A stretch of DNA of 64,000 bases from Microbacterium suaedae (lineage in GTDB: Bacteria > Actinomycetota > Actinomycetes > Actinomycetales > Microbacteriaceae). The notes beneath the pieces were generated by a model. It did no database searches and was not told the origin of the DNA. It worked only from the letters and a program-made list of their open reading frames with translations. This document shows positions 1 through 9,745 of the stretch, piece after piece; position 1 is the first letter of the stretch, and every line of letters starts with the position of its first letter. The stretch covers positions 248,001 to 312,000 of the forward strand of contig NZ_PNFD01000002.1 in the NCBI RefSeq assembly GCF_003254645.1. Direction: 5' to 3'. The position numbers and the translations under genes were made by a program.

Positions 1-1
1 G

Positions 2-1698
<1,697 letters not shown>

Positions 1699-1702
<4 letters not shown>

Positions 1703-2202
1703 CGGATCCGCAGGGCGGCGAGCGCCGCATCACGCAACGCGGGCTGTGGTTCGACGAGTTCGAGATCGGCGTCGTCTACGAGCATCGCCCGGGGCGCACC
1801 GTCACCGAGGCCGACGACGTGCTGTTCACAACCATGACGATGAACACGCAGGCGCTGCACCTCGATGCACACTGGGCGGCGCAGACCGAGTTCGGCGAGC
1901 GCCTCGTGAACTCGATGTTCACGCTCGCGACGATCGTCGGCATGTCGACGGGACAGCTCACGAATGGCACGATCGTTGCGAATCTGGGCTTCTCCGAGGT
2001 GGCCTTCCCGGCGCCGCTGCGGCACGGAGACACGCTCTACGGTGAGACGCGCGTGCGCGACACCCGGCCCTCGGCGTCGCGCCCCGGCCAGGGGATCGTC
2101 ACGCTCGAGCACACGGGCCGCGACCAGCGCGGCGAGGTCGTCGCGCGCGCCGTGCGCACCGTCCTCATGCAGGGGCGCCCGGACGGAACGAGCGCGCCGT
2201 GA
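1699..2202 (+). CDS. MaoC-family (hotdog) enoyl-CoA hydratase-like protein
   Basis: 167-residue single-hotdog protein of the MaoC dehydratase family. The start ATG overlaps the carboxylase stop, so translation is probably coupled. The hydratase-2 region is present as MNTQALHLDAHWA: the Asn and His of the usual D-x-N-P-x-H motif are visible, but the Asp position is not obvious, as is common in the branch that sits next to CitE-like lyases. By position it would hydrate 3-methylglutaconyl-CoA or itaconyl-CoA to the substrate of the neighbouring lyase; this is inferred from the homologous mycobacterial gene order. The stop overlaps the next GTG start by four bases. Confidence 0.85.
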
Positions 2203-3026
2203 GCTTCTCGATGGGCCCCGCGCTGCTGTTCTGCCCTGGCGATCGGCCGGATCGCTTCGCCAAGGCCGCCGAACGGGCTGATGCCGTCATCCTCGATCTC
2301 GAGGACGGCGTCGCGCCCGAGGACAAGGCCGCGGCGCGCGAGGCGGTCGCGGCATCGTCGCTGGATCCGAATCGCACGATCGTCCGCGTGAACGCCGCGG
2401 ACAGCGCGCACCTCGCCGACGACCTCGCGGTCCTCGCACGCACTGCCTACCGCACCGTCATGCTGCCCAAGGCCACATCGCCCGCCGATGTCGACGCGCT
2501 CGGCGCGCGCGACGTGATCGCGCTCTGCGAGACGGCGGCGGGCGTCGTCCGCGCCGCCGACATCGCCGCGCACCCGCGCGTCGTCGCGCTCATGTGGGGT
2601 GCGGAGGACCTCGTCGCGTCGATGGGCGGTACGTCCAGCCGCCACGCCTCGGGCGCCTATCGCGACATCGCGGCGCACGCGCGCTCGCAGGTGCTCCTCG
2701 CCGCGGGCGCCGCCGGTCGGGGCGCGATCGACGCGATCCGCACCGACATCGCCGATGTCGACGGCTGCCGGACAGAGGCCGATGACGCGGCCGCGAGCGG
2801 CTTCGCCGCGAAGGCCGCCATCCATCCCTCGCACGTCGCCCCGATCCGCGACGCCTTCGCCCCGAGCGCCGAGCGCGTCGCATGGGCGGAGCGGATCCTC
2901 GAAGAAGGGGAGCGCCGCCCGGGCGCCTTCCGTTTCGAGGGCCGCATGGTCGACGAACCCGTGCTCATGCACGCGCGCAGCATCCTTGCGCGCGCCCACC
3001 GCGGGGCCACGAGCCCCCGTCCGTGA
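2199..3026 (+). CDS. HpcH/HpaI aldolase, CitE-like beta-hydroxyacyl-CoA lyase
   Basis: 275-residue TIM-barrel lyase cleaving 3-hydroxyacyl-CoA thioesters with a divalent metal. Typical family features are the N-terminal ALLFCPGDRPDRF, DAVILDLEDGVAP with its acidic metal/substrate residues, and ALMWGAEDLVASMGG near residue 130. GTG start in a GTGA overlap with the MaoC gene. The mycobacterial homologue in the same cluster splits (R)-3-hydroxy-3-methylglutaryl-CoA and (S)-citramalyl-CoA, linking leucine and itaconate breakdown, so the same role is the leading guess here. It lacks the acyl-carrier partners of a true citrate lyase, so citE as a citrate lyase subunit would be misleading. Confidence 0.85.
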   Translation: MSFSMGPALLFCPGDRPDRFAKAAERADAVILDLEDGVAPEDKAAAREAVAASSLDPNRTIVRVNAADSAHLADDLAVLARTAYRTVMLPKATSPADVDALGARDVIALCETAAGVVRAADIAAHPRVVALMWGAEDLVASMGGTSSRHASGAYRDIAAHARSQVLLAAGAAGRGAIDAIRTDIADVDGCRTEADDAAASGFAAKAAIHPSHVAPIRDAFAPSAERVAWAERILEEGERRPGAFRFEGRMVDEPVLMHARSILARAHRGATSPRP

Positions 3027-3040
3027 AGGAGAAGACGACG

Positions 3041-4252
3041 ATGTCGCTCATCACCCCCGTCCAGACGCCCGTTCCCGGCACCGAGATGCTCGAGCCCGAA
3101 CTGCAGGACCTCGCCCGCCGCGTGCGCGAGTTCGCCGACGACGTCGTCGCGCCCGCCGCCTACGAGTACGACACCGAGCGGCGGCTGCCGATCGAGATCA
3201 TCCGGCAGATGGGGCGGATGGGTCTGTTCGGGCTGCCGCTGCCCGCCGAGTACGACGGCCAGGGCAAGAGCTACCTGCACCTCTGCGTCGCCGTCGAGCA
3301 GCTCGCGCGGGTCGACCAGTCGATCGCCGTCACACTCGAGGCGGGCCTCGGTCTCGGCGCCATGCCCATCTTCCGCTTCGGCACCCCCGAGCAGAAGGCC
3401 CGTTACTTGCCGTCGCTCGCGCGCGGCGAGGGGCTCGCGGCCTTTGGACTCACAGAAGCGGACGCCGGATCCGACGCCGGCGGCACGAAGACGACCGCTG
3501 TGCTCGAAGACGGCTCGTGGCTCATCGATGGCTCGAAGCAGTTCATCACCAACTCGGGCACGCCGATCACCGAGATCGTGACGGTCACCGCCGTCACGGG
3601 CACGAAGGCGGGCAGCGACGGGACGCGTCGTCCTGAGCTGTCGACGATCATCGTTCCCGTGCCGACCGAGGGCTTCACCGCGCTGCCCGCCTACGACAAG
3701 GTCGGATGGCACACCTCGGACACGCATCCGCTCGTGTTCGACGGCGTGCGCGTGCCCGAGGAGAATCTGCTGGGGGAGCGCGGGCGGGGCTTCGCGAACT
3801 TCCTCAGTGTCCTGGACGAGGGGCGTGTCGCCTTCGCCGCCCTCTGCGTCGGCGCCGCGCAGGGCTGCCTTGAGCAGACGGTCGCGCACGCGAAGCGCCG
3901 CGAGGTGTTCGGCAAGCCGATCGGCGACAACCAGCACATTGCGTTCACGATCGCGCGGATGCAGTCGCGCGTCGCCGCCGCGCGTGCCGTCATGCACGAC
4001 GCCGCGCACCGGATCGACAGGGGGATGCCGTTCACGACGCAGGCATCGCTCGCGAAGCTCGTCGCCTCGGAGGCGGCTGTCGCGAACGCCAACGACGCGA
4101 CGCAGATCTGGGGTGGATACGGATTCCTCAACGAGAACGCGGTTGCACGCCACTACCGCGACGCGCGCATCCTCACGCTCGGCGAGGGATCCACGGAGGT
4201 GCAGCTCGGCGTGATCGCCCGAAGCCTCGGCTTCGATAAGGCCTTCGGCTGA
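3041..4252 (+). CDS. Acyl-CoA dehydrogenase (isovaleryl-CoA dehydrogenase-like)
   Basis: 403-residue FAD enzyme making the alpha,beta double bond in a branched or short acyl-CoA. The start ATG is preceded by an AAGGAG-like site at 3026-3032; 14 bases separate it from the lyase gene. Visible are the N-terminal helical domain, the FAD/substrate segment (FGLTEADAGSDAGG), and the C-terminal IWGGYGFLNE and LGEGSTEVQ segment that holds the catalytic glutamate in most family members. As the last gene of the operon it probably performs the first step (isovaleryl-CoA to methylcrotonyl-CoA), whose product the carboxylase then uses. Exact acyl specificity cannot be read from sequence. Confidence 0.87.
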   Translation: MSLITPVQTPVPGTEMLEPELQDLARRVREFADDVVAPAAYEYDTERRLPIEIIRQMGRMGLFGLPLPAEYDGQGKSYLHLCVAVEQLARVDQSIAVTLEAGLGLGAMPIFRFGTPEQKARYLPSLARGEGLAAFGLTEADAGSDAGGTKTTAVLEDGSWLIDGSKQFITNSGTPITEIVTVTAVTGTKAGSDGTRRPELSTIIVPVPTEGFTALPAYDKVGWHTSDTHPLVFDGVRVPEENLLGERGRGFANFLSVLDEGRVAFAALCVGAAQGCLEQTVAHAKRREVFGKPIGDNQHIAFTIARMQSRVAAARAVMHDAAHRIDRGMPFTTQASLAKLVASEAAVANANDATQIWGGYGFLNENAVARHYRDARILTLGEGSTEVQLGVIARSLGFDKAFG

Positions 4253-4523
4253 GTCGGGGAGATGGCCTGTGTGATTCGGTGAGCAGCGTGCCAGCGCGGT
4301 CGACCTTGTCCTCGAGACGCGAACGTCCTGCGCTGGGGCCGCCTCAGGGGGTGTCGTGTGCGAAGATCGGCGATTGCTCGACAGCGGTGGCGTGGCGCGA
4401 ACCTGGTTGTCGGTGACAGCCGAGGTGCTCGGCGGTCGGCGGGGCCGTCAGAGATGACGCGTCGCCCGCTGGTACTGGGGCAGCTGCGGGTTCCTCAGCG
4501 CCAGCGCCGTCGACCGCCACGGC
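4253..4523. other. Intergenic region, no gene seen
   Basis: 271 bases between the convergent acyl-CoA dehydrogenase and regulator genes. A short open frame exists on the + strand, but its predicted product is Arg-rich with no recognisable family and no good ribosome site, so it is treated as non-coding. No strong terminator hairpin was found. Confidence 0.6.
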
Positions 4524-4817
4524 TCACCCCTCGGCGATGGCGCGGAGGGCCGTGAGGTGGCGGGCGTAGGCGGCGCGACCCATTGCCGTTGTCGCGATCC
4601 AGGTTCGGGGTCGAGCGGCGACGTAGCCCTTCGTCGTCGTCACATACCCCTCGCGCTCGAGATAGGCGATGCCTTTGCTGACGGCTGAGTCATCGGCTTC
4701 AATGAGGTCGCGCAGGGTGCCGAAGTCGATCTGCGAGGCGTCGAGCAGGGCCGCCATGAGCGAGAGGCGGATCGGGGTCTGGAACGCGGAGTCCAGGTCG
4801 TGGCGCGGGTGGCCCAT
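4524..4817 (-). CDS. Small winged-helix transcriptional regulator (PF13601-like)
   Basis: 97 residues, essentially one winged-helix domain: QTPIRLSLMAALL leads into the recognition helix region (LRDLIEADDSAVSKGI) and a wing (VTTTKGYVAARPRTW), then a C-terminal helix for dimerisation. This is the layout of the small ArsR/MarR-like regulators of PF13601. The ATG overlaps the stop of the upstream membrane-protein gene by one base (TGATG), so the two are made together, and regulators of this type usually repress their own operon. A perfect 16-bp palindrome at the operon start is the obvious candidate operator. Ligand unknown; no metal-binding cysteines are seen. Confidence 0.82.
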   Translation of the reverse strand: MGHPRHDLDSAFQTPIRLSLMAALLDASQIDFGTLRDLIEADDSAVSKGIAYLEREGYVTTTKGYVAARPRTWIATTAMGRAAYARHLTALRAIAEG

Positions 4818-5632
4818 CACCGCTCCCGCGTCGCGACGAATGCGGTCGCGATCATCGGCGCCGCGGCAAGGACGCCGAGGATGAGCGTCATGGGTGTCCG
4901 GAGGATCGTCGTCGATGCGCCGAGCACGGAGGTCGCCAGCGAGAGTGCGGTCGCGAAGCCGAACGCGATCCAGTGGATCCGTCCCCATTCGAATCCGACG
5001 CGATTGAGTCCGAACGGCGTCGTCCAGGCGAAGATCAGTGCAGCCAGCGTGACCATGGTGACGACGGCCGCGATCGCTGCGGCGAGTGAGAATGACTGCG
5101 TCGCGATGAGCACGCCCATCGCCGAGCCGACGAAGCACGTCGAGGCGCGCACCGGCATGCTGAGAGGGCCCGTGGACCAGGTGCTGTGCTCGTCGCGGCG
5201 CGACCGCATCAGGAGGCGCCGGCCGGACGGGACGAAACCGGCGAGACACACGATCGGCAGAGCGAGACCGACCCACCAGGGATACCCGGGTCCGAAGATC
5301 GCGAGCGCGAGGAGGACGAAGAAGGAGACCAGGAGCACCACGGAGATGATGACCGCCGCGCGGGGAAGGCGGGGCCTCACGCCGAAGCGCTCGTTCGTCC
5401 CCTGGATGAGGGAGCCGAACGCGACGATCGGCAACAGCAGTGTCATCGGAGACGTGGGCTCCTCCGTGCTGGCGGTGAGGAGGTGGGCCGCGATGAAGGC
5501 CGCCACGAACAGGGCCGACCAGATGAGCATCAGCACGTACTCGCGCGGAACGACTCGCGCCCGCTCGCTCACCCGACGATGGGCGGCGAGGAGCTCGGCA
5601 GCCGTTCCCGCGGGATCTGATTCGCTTTCCAT
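4817..5632 (-). CDS. Polytopic membrane protein co-transcribed with a winged-helix regulator
   Basis: 271 residues with about seven hydrophobic segments after a 35-residue charged N-terminus (for example LIWSALFVAAFIAAHLL, AAVIISVVLLVSFFVLL, AAAIAAVVTMVTLAALIF). No catalytic motif or transporter signature was recognised, so function is unknown. It is the first gene of a two-gene operon with the small regulator, an arrangement common in actinobacteria for membrane proteins that answer to envelope or solvent stress; that role is a guess. The ATG at 5630-5632 lies inside a 16-bp palindrome, which implies a very short or absent leader. Confidence 0.7.
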   Translation of the reverse strand: MESESDPAGTAAELLAAHRRVSERARVVPREYVLMLIWSALFVAAFIAAHLLTASTEEPTSPMTLLLPIVAFGSLIQGTNERFGVRPRLPRAAVIISVVLLVSFFVLLALAIFGPGYPWWVGLALPIVCLAGFVPSGRRLLMRSRRDEHSTWSTGPLSMPVRASTCFVGSAMGVLIATQSFSLAAAIAAVVTMVTLAALIFAWTTPFGLNRVGFEWGRIHWIAFGFATALSLATSVLGASTTILRTPMTLILGVLAAAPMIATAFVATRER

Positions 5633-5640
5633 ATGGAAAG
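5625..5640. promoter_or_regulatory. Perfect 16-bp palindrome CTTTCCATATGGAAAG (candidate operator)
   Basis: CTTTCCAT and ATGGAAAG are exact inverted repeats with no spacer. The start codon of the membrane-protein gene lies inside it on the - strand. Expected binding site of the PF13601-like regulator encoded second in the operon. A protein bound here would block transcription start. Confidence 0.6.
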
Positions 5641-5680
5641 TATGTTCCGTCGGGCAAGTTTACGCAATCCTCGGGTCGAC

Positions 5681-5699
5681 TTAGGTGAACCTCACTCGA
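5681..5699 (+). promoter_or_regulatory. Possible DtxR/IdeR-type iron box upstream of the siderophore-interacting protein
   Basis: TTAGGTGAACCTCACTCGA fits the left half of the DtxR/IdeR consensus (TTAGGT then A-C-CT) well and the right half poorly. It lies about 20 bases before the start of a siderophore-reductase gene, where iron-dependent repression would be expected. Moderate support only. Confidence 0.4.
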
Positions 5700-5719
5700 C
5701 CTGTGTGAGGATGGACGGG

Positions 5720-6574
5720 ATGAACGCCGCGAAGAAGCCCCGCCCGCAGTACGTGTTCGAGGTCGTCTCGACCGAGCGGGTGAGCCCGCACCTGATGCGT
5801 GTGCACCTCGCCGGATCGGGTTTCGATGCGTTCGCCGCGACCGCGGCCGAGCGCGGCAGCACCGACGCATACGTGAAGCTTCTCTTCGCCAAGCCCGAGC
5901 TGGACCTCGAGCCTCCCTACGACCTCGACGCGCTCCGCGAGCGTCTCTCGCCCGAGGACATGCCGTCGCGCCGCACGTACACGGTTCGCGCGATCGACCG
6001 CGAGTCACGCACGATCGCGATCGACTTCGTCGTGCACGGAGACGAAGGGATCGCGGGGCCGTGGGCCGCGAACGCCGCGCCCGGCGACCGGCTGTGCATG
6101 TCGGATCCGGCCGGCAAGTACGCGCCGGATCCCGCGGTGGACGAGCATCTTTTCCTCGGCGATGACGCCGCGATCCCCGCGATCGCCGCTGCAATCGAGA
6201 GCCTCCCGTCCGAGGCGGTCGGCCGGGCGCTCATCGAGGTCGGATCTCCGAGCGACGAGATTGCGATCTCCGCGCCCGCGGGCGTCGACATCCGCTGGCT
6301 CCATCGAGACGGCGCACCGTACGGATCCGCGCTCGTCGCCGCCGTCGAGGCGCTCGATCGGCCGACCGGGTCCGTCGACGTCTTCGCCCACGGTGAGCGC
6401 GAGGCGATGAAGCGACTGCGCCCCGTCCTCCACACGGAGTGGGGAATCGAGCGCGCGCGCCTGTCTCTGTCGGCCTATTGGGCCGCAGGGCGCGCGGAGG
6501 ATACGTTCCAGGCCGAGAAGAGACAGCCGGTCGGCCAGATCTTCGACGACGAGCAGACGGCCGCGCGCGCCTGA
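5720..6574 (+). CDS. Siderophore-interacting protein (FAD-dependent ferric-siderophore reductase)
   Basis: 284-residue SIP-family flavoprotein that reduces Fe(III)-siderophores in the cytoplasm with NAD(P)H. Visible: the FAD-binding segment RRTYTVRAID near residue 88, PWAANAAPGD, DPAGKYAPDP, and the C-terminal AYWAAGRAED and EKRQPVGQIF typical of the family. I chose the ATG at 5720 because GAGG at 5707-5710 lies at ribosome-site distance; the in-frame ATG at 5711 touches that site, and the frame extends to 5633 without support. A candidate iron box lies just upstream. No siderophore biosynthesis or uptake genes adjoin it, so it probably serves xenosiderophores or a system elsewhere. Confidence 0.86.
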   Translation: MNAAKKPRPQYVFEVVSTERVSPHLMRVHLAGSGFDAFAATAAERGSTDAYVKLLFAKPELDLEPPYDLDALRERLSPEDMPSRRTYTVRAIDRESRTIAIDFVVHGDEGIAGPWAANAAPGDRLCMSDPAGKYAPDPAVDEHLFLGDDAAIPAIAAAIESLPSEAVGRALIEVGSPSDEIAISAPAGVDIRWLHRDGAPYGSALVAAVEALDRPTGSVDVFAHGEREAMKRLRPVLHTEWGIERARLSLSAYWAAGRAEDTFQAEKRQPVGQIFDDEQTAARA

Positions 6575-6653
6575 GCCGCGGTCCGTTCCTGAGTCCCTTC
6601 GGGGAGACTCCCGAATCCGTGAGGCCTTTCACGGGGGCCGGGAGGCGTCCGGG

Positions 6654-6659
6654 TAGCGT
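6654..6659 (+). promoter_or_regulatory. -10 element TAGCGT, leaderless promoter of M20 peptidase
   Basis: TAGCGT ends seven bases before the ATG at 6667, so transcription should start at or next to the start codon. No ribosome site lies between. Confidence 0.55.
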
Positions 6660-6666
6660 TGGGCGT

Positions 6667-7962
6667 ATGCCCACTCACGAGCTTCCCGAGGTCGTGCGCG
6701 TCGCGCGCGACCTCATCCGCATCGATACCACCAACTACGGCGGCGGCAATGCGAAGGGCGAGCGCGAGGCCGCCGAGTACGTCGGCGCGTATCTTCGCGA
6801 ACTGGGCCTCGAGCCTGAGTTCTACGAGCCCATCGAGCGTCGCACGAACGTCATGGCGCGCGTCGAGGGGCGCAACCCGGACAAGCCCGCGCTCGTGCTG
6901 CACGGGCATCTCGACGTCGTTCCGGCCGTCGCCGCCGACTGGTCGGTGGATCCGTTCGCGGGCGAGATCCGCGACGGCCTGCTGTGGGGCCGCGGCGCCG
7001 TCGACATGAAGAACATGGACGCGATGATCCTCGCATCCGTCGCCGAACTGCTGCGAGCGGGAGAGAAGCCCGAGCGCGACCTCATCCTGGCGTTCTTCGC
7101 CGACGAGGAGAACGGTGGTGTGGAGGGATCCGCGCTCGTCGTGCGCGACCATCCCGAGTGGTTCGCGGGGGCGACCGAGGCGATCAGCGAAGTCGGCGGG
7201 TACTCGATCCCCGTCGGCGACGAGTCGGCCTACCTGCTGCAGGTGGGGGAGAAGGCACTCATGTGGCTCACGCTGCGGGCGCGCGGCCGCGCAGGCCACG
7301 GCAGTCGTGTCCACGCCGACAACGCCGTCACCCGTCTCGCTCGCGCGGTCGAAGCCCTCGGATCCACGAGGTGGCCCGTCGAGCTGACCGACACGACGCG
7401 CGCGCTCCTCGACGGTATGCGCACCATCTGCGGAGACGACAGCGAGGACCCGGACCAGATCGCGAGAGCTGCGGGCGCGGCCGAGGCGTTCCTCGCCTCG
7501 ACCTGGCGCACGACGACGAACCCGACCGGTCTCGAGGCCGGTTACAAGCACAACGTGATTCCTGACCAGGCGACCGCGACGGTCGACGTCCGAGTCCTGC
7601 CCGGCACGGAGGACCGCGTGCTCGCCGAGATCCGCGAGCTCGTCGGCGACGACGTGGAGGTCGAGATCTTCCACCGCGACATCGGGCTCGAGGTGCCGTT
7701 CTCGGGCGCGCTCGTCGAGGCCATGGTCGGTGCGCTCGGGCGCCACGATCCGGGCGTCCCCGTGCTGCCGTACCTGCTCGGCGCCGGTACCGACAATAAG
7801 TCGCTCGCGACGATCGGCATCACGGGATACGGCTTCGCGCCGCTCAAGCTCCCGCGCGAGCTCGACTTCACGGGTATGTTCCACGGCGTCGACGAGAGGG
7901 TCCCGGTCGACGCGCTCACCTTCGGGCAGGGCGTCCTCACGGACCTCATCCGCACCTACTGA
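6667..7962 (+). CDS. M20/M25/M40 family metallopeptidase (dipeptidase-like)
   Basis: 431-residue cytosolic zinc hydrolase releasing amino acids from dipeptides or N-acyl amino acids. The dinuclear-zinc pattern is visible: HGHLDVVPA near residue 79, RGAVDMKN (bridging Asp) near 113, DEENGGVEGS (catalytic Glu and metal Glu) near 145, and a lid domain with GRAGHGSR. The family length is about 430-450, so it looks complete. The ATG directly follows a TAGCGT -10 element, suggesting a leaderless message. It is monocistronic or leads into uppP 24 bases later. True substrate unknown. Confidence 0.85.
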   Translation: MPTHELPEVVRVARDLIRIDTTNYGGGNAKGEREAAEYVGAYLRELGLEPEFYEPIERRTNVMARVEGRNPDKPALVLHGHLDVVPAVAADWSVDPFAGEIRDGLLWGRGAVDMKNMDAMILASVAELLRAGEKPERDLILAFFADEENGGVEGSALVVRDHPEWFAGATEAISEVGGYSIPVGDESAYLLQVGEKALMWLTLRARGRAGHGSRVHADNAVTRLARAVEALGSTRWPVELTDTTRALLDGMRTICGDDSEDPDQIARAAGAAEAFLASTWRTTTNPTGLEAGYKHNVIPDQATATVDVRVLPGTEDRVLAEIRELVGDDVEVEIFHRDIGLEVPFSGALVEAMVGALGRHDPGVPVLPYLLGAGTDNKSLATIGITGYGFAPLKLPRELDFTGMFHGVDERVPVDALTFGQGVLTDLIRTY

Positions 7963-7986
7963 CCTGATCTTCCAGAAAGCACGCGA

Positions 7987-8829
7987 ATGCACATCATCGA
8001 GGCGATCGTCCTCGGCCTCGTCCAGGGGCTGACCGAGTTCCTCCCGATCTCGTCGAGCGCGCACATCCGCGTCGTCGGCGAGTTCCTTCCGTCCGCCGCC
8101 GACCCCGGGGCGACGTTCACGGCCATCACGCAGATCGGCACCGAGCTCGCGGTGCTGGTCTACTTCTGGACGAAGATCGTCACGATCATCAAGCGCTGGG
8201 CGCTCTCCCTCGTCGGCAGAGTGCCCCGGAACGATCCCGACGCGCGCATGGGGTGGCTCGTGATCGTCGCCTCGATCCCGATCGGCATCCTCGGATTCAC
8301 GCTGCAGGACTACATCCGCGACGTCTTCCGCAATCTGTGGCTCGTGGCGGCCGTGCTCATCGTCTTCGGCATCATCCTCGGCGTCGCCGACCGCTGGGGT
8401 GCTCGCCGGCGCGAGATGAGCGACGTGACCTACCCGCACGGCATCTCGATCGGCGTCGCCCAGGCGCTCGCGCTCGTGCCGGGCGTGTCGCGATCGGGAG
8501 CGACGACGACAGCGGCTCGGGCGCTCGGCTATCAGCGCACGACCGCGGCGGAGTTCTCGTTCCTCATGGCGATTCCCGCCGTGTTCGGATCCGGGCTCTA
8601 CGAGCTGAAGCACGGCCTGGAGGAGGGCGATGTCGGGCCCTACGGCTGGAGCGGCACAATCGTGGCGACCGTCGTCGCGTTCCTTGTCGGCTGGGTCGTC
8701 GTCGCGTACCTGATGCGATACCTGAAGACCGGCACGTTCATGCCGTTCGTGATCTACCGAGTCCTGCTCGGCGCGGCGATCATGATCCTGCTCGCGATGG
8801 GCGTGCTGACACCATTCGGCACCGCCTGA
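7987..8829 (+). CDS. uppP: Undecaprenyl-diphosphatase UppP/BacA
   Basis: 280-residue integral membrane phosphatase that recycles the cell-wall carrier undecaprenyl pyrophosphate to the monophosphate. Both signature regions are present: GLTEFLPISSSAHIRV near residue 20, with the catalytic Glu/His, and LVPGVSRSGATTTAARALGY near 165, the phosphate-binding P-x-SRSG loop. About eight membrane segments. It follows the peptidase gene by 24 bases with a weak purine-rich site and ends five bases from a convergent gene. Confers bacitracin tolerance when abundant (known for the family). Confidence 0.93.
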   Translation: MHIIEAIVLGLVQGLTEFLPISSSAHIRVVGEFLPSAADPGATFTAITQIGTELAVLVYFWTKIVTIIKRWALSLVGRVPRNDPDARMGWLVIVASIPIGILGFTLQDYIRDVFRNLWLVAAVLIVFGIILGVADRWGARRREMSDVTYPHGISIGVAQALALVPGVSRSGATTTAARALGYQRTTAAEFSFLMAIPAVFGSGLYELKHGLEEGDVGPYGWSGTIVATVVAFLVGWVVVAYLMRYLKTGTFMPFVIYRVLLGAAIMILLAMGVLTPFGTA

Positions 8830-8833
8830 CGGC

Positions 8834-9691
8834 TCATCCGCGTGGCGGACGGCCCTTCCCAGGGCCATCGCCGCGGAGGTACTTCTCGAAGGCCTGCGCG
8901 ATCGCGTCGCCCGACGCCTCGGGCGAGTCCCACGTGTCGCGCGCCTCTTCGAGCTGCCGGATGTAGTCGGACATCTCCTCGTCGTCGGCCGCGGCCGCGT
9001 CGACCGTCGCCTCCCATGTCGCCGCTTCGGTCGGCAGCGAGCCGAGATCGACCTCGCGGGAGGTCAGATCGCCGAGCCGCTCGAGCAGCGCGAGGGTCGC
9101 CTTCGGGGAGGGCGACGCGCCCGCGACATAGTGCGGCACGCTCGCCCACAGTGACACAGTGGGGATCCCTGCGCTCTCGGCCGCGTCCGTGAGGACGCCC
9201 AGGATTCCGGTGGGGCCCTCGTATCGGCTGCGATCGATCTCGAGCTGATCGCGCAGGAGCTCGTTCTCGCTCGTCGCGTGCACCGCGATGGGACGGGTGT
9301 GAGGGACGTCGCTCATCATCGCACCGGCGGTGACGAGACCCGTGATGTCCTCGGCGAGCATGGCATCGATGAACTCGGCGGTGAAGCTTCGCCACGCTCG
9401 CGCCGGCTCGACACCGCGCAGCGTCCAGTATCCGCGGGGATCCAGCGGTCGATGAAGGGTCGCTTCGGGCCAATCGAGGACGCGTCTGGCCTCCCCGTCG
9501 AGGCGGATGGACGGGCGTGTGTACTGATAGTCGAAGAACAGCTCGGGGTCCACCGAGGCGATCTCGATGCTCGGCTGCGCGTCGCGAAGCACGCCCGCGG
9601 CATGCGATGCGGCCTCGCCGGCGTCGTTCCAGCCGTCGAATGCGGCGACCGCGACACGCGGACCGAGTGCCTGCTGGGTGCTGTCGTCCAC
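8834..9691 (-). CDS. PAC2 (proteasome assembly chaperone-like) family protein
   Basis: 285 residues. The N-terminal AFDGWNDAGEAASHA, FFDYQYTRP and VTAGAMMSDVPHTRP segments are characteristic of the actinobacterial PAC2/DUF75 family. The family resembles archaeal and eukaryotic proteasome assembly chaperones, but its bacterial role is not established; members occur in genomes without a 20S proteasome. GTG start with AAGGGAG on the - strand 8-14 bases upstream. It is transcribed away from the HAD gene from a compact intergenic region. C-terminal 60 residues are charged and probably helical. Confidence 0.82.
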   Translation of the reverse strand: MDDSTQQALGPRVAVAAFDGWNDAGEAASHAAGVLRDAQPSIEIASVDPELFFDYQYTRPSIRLDGEARRVLDWPEATLHRPLDPRGYWTLRGVEPARAWRSFTAEFIDAMLAEDITGLVTAGAMMSDVPHTRPIAVHATSENELLRDQLEIDRSRYEGPTGILGVLTDAAESAGIPTVSLWASVPHYVAGASPSPKATLALLERLGDLTSREVDLGSLPTEAATWEATVDAAAADDEEMSDYIRQLEEARDTWDSPEASGDAIAQAFEKYLRGDGPGKGRPPRG

Positions 9692-9733
9692 CGGGCTCCC
9701 TTCTTATCGGGTGTCCCACCAGGCTAGACCTCA

Positions 9734-9739
9734 TAGGCT
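9734..9739 (+). promoter_or_regulatory. -10 element TAGGCT, leaderless promoter of HAD gene
   Basis: TAGGCT is followed after exactly six bases by the GTG at 9746, placing the predicted transcription start on the start codon. Confidence 0.55.
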
Positions 9740-9745
9740 GGTCCG

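Noticed and set aside
4358-4555. 65-codon frame between operons
   Set aside because: No homology, Arg-rich, no ribosome site, partly antisense to the regulator.
5633-5719. Earlier ATGs for the siderophore-interacting protein
   Set aside because: The 5633 ATG lies in the palindrome and would run through the iron-box-like site; family proteins begin near the 5720 ATG.
4524-6194. 556-codon - strand frame upstream of the small regulator
   Set aside because: Low-complexity Arg/Pro product across a membrane-protein gene and the SIP gene; only the last 97 codons look like a protein.
6591-6640. Two small hairpins after the SIP gene
   Set aside because: Stems of five bases with mismatches; too weak to call a terminator.
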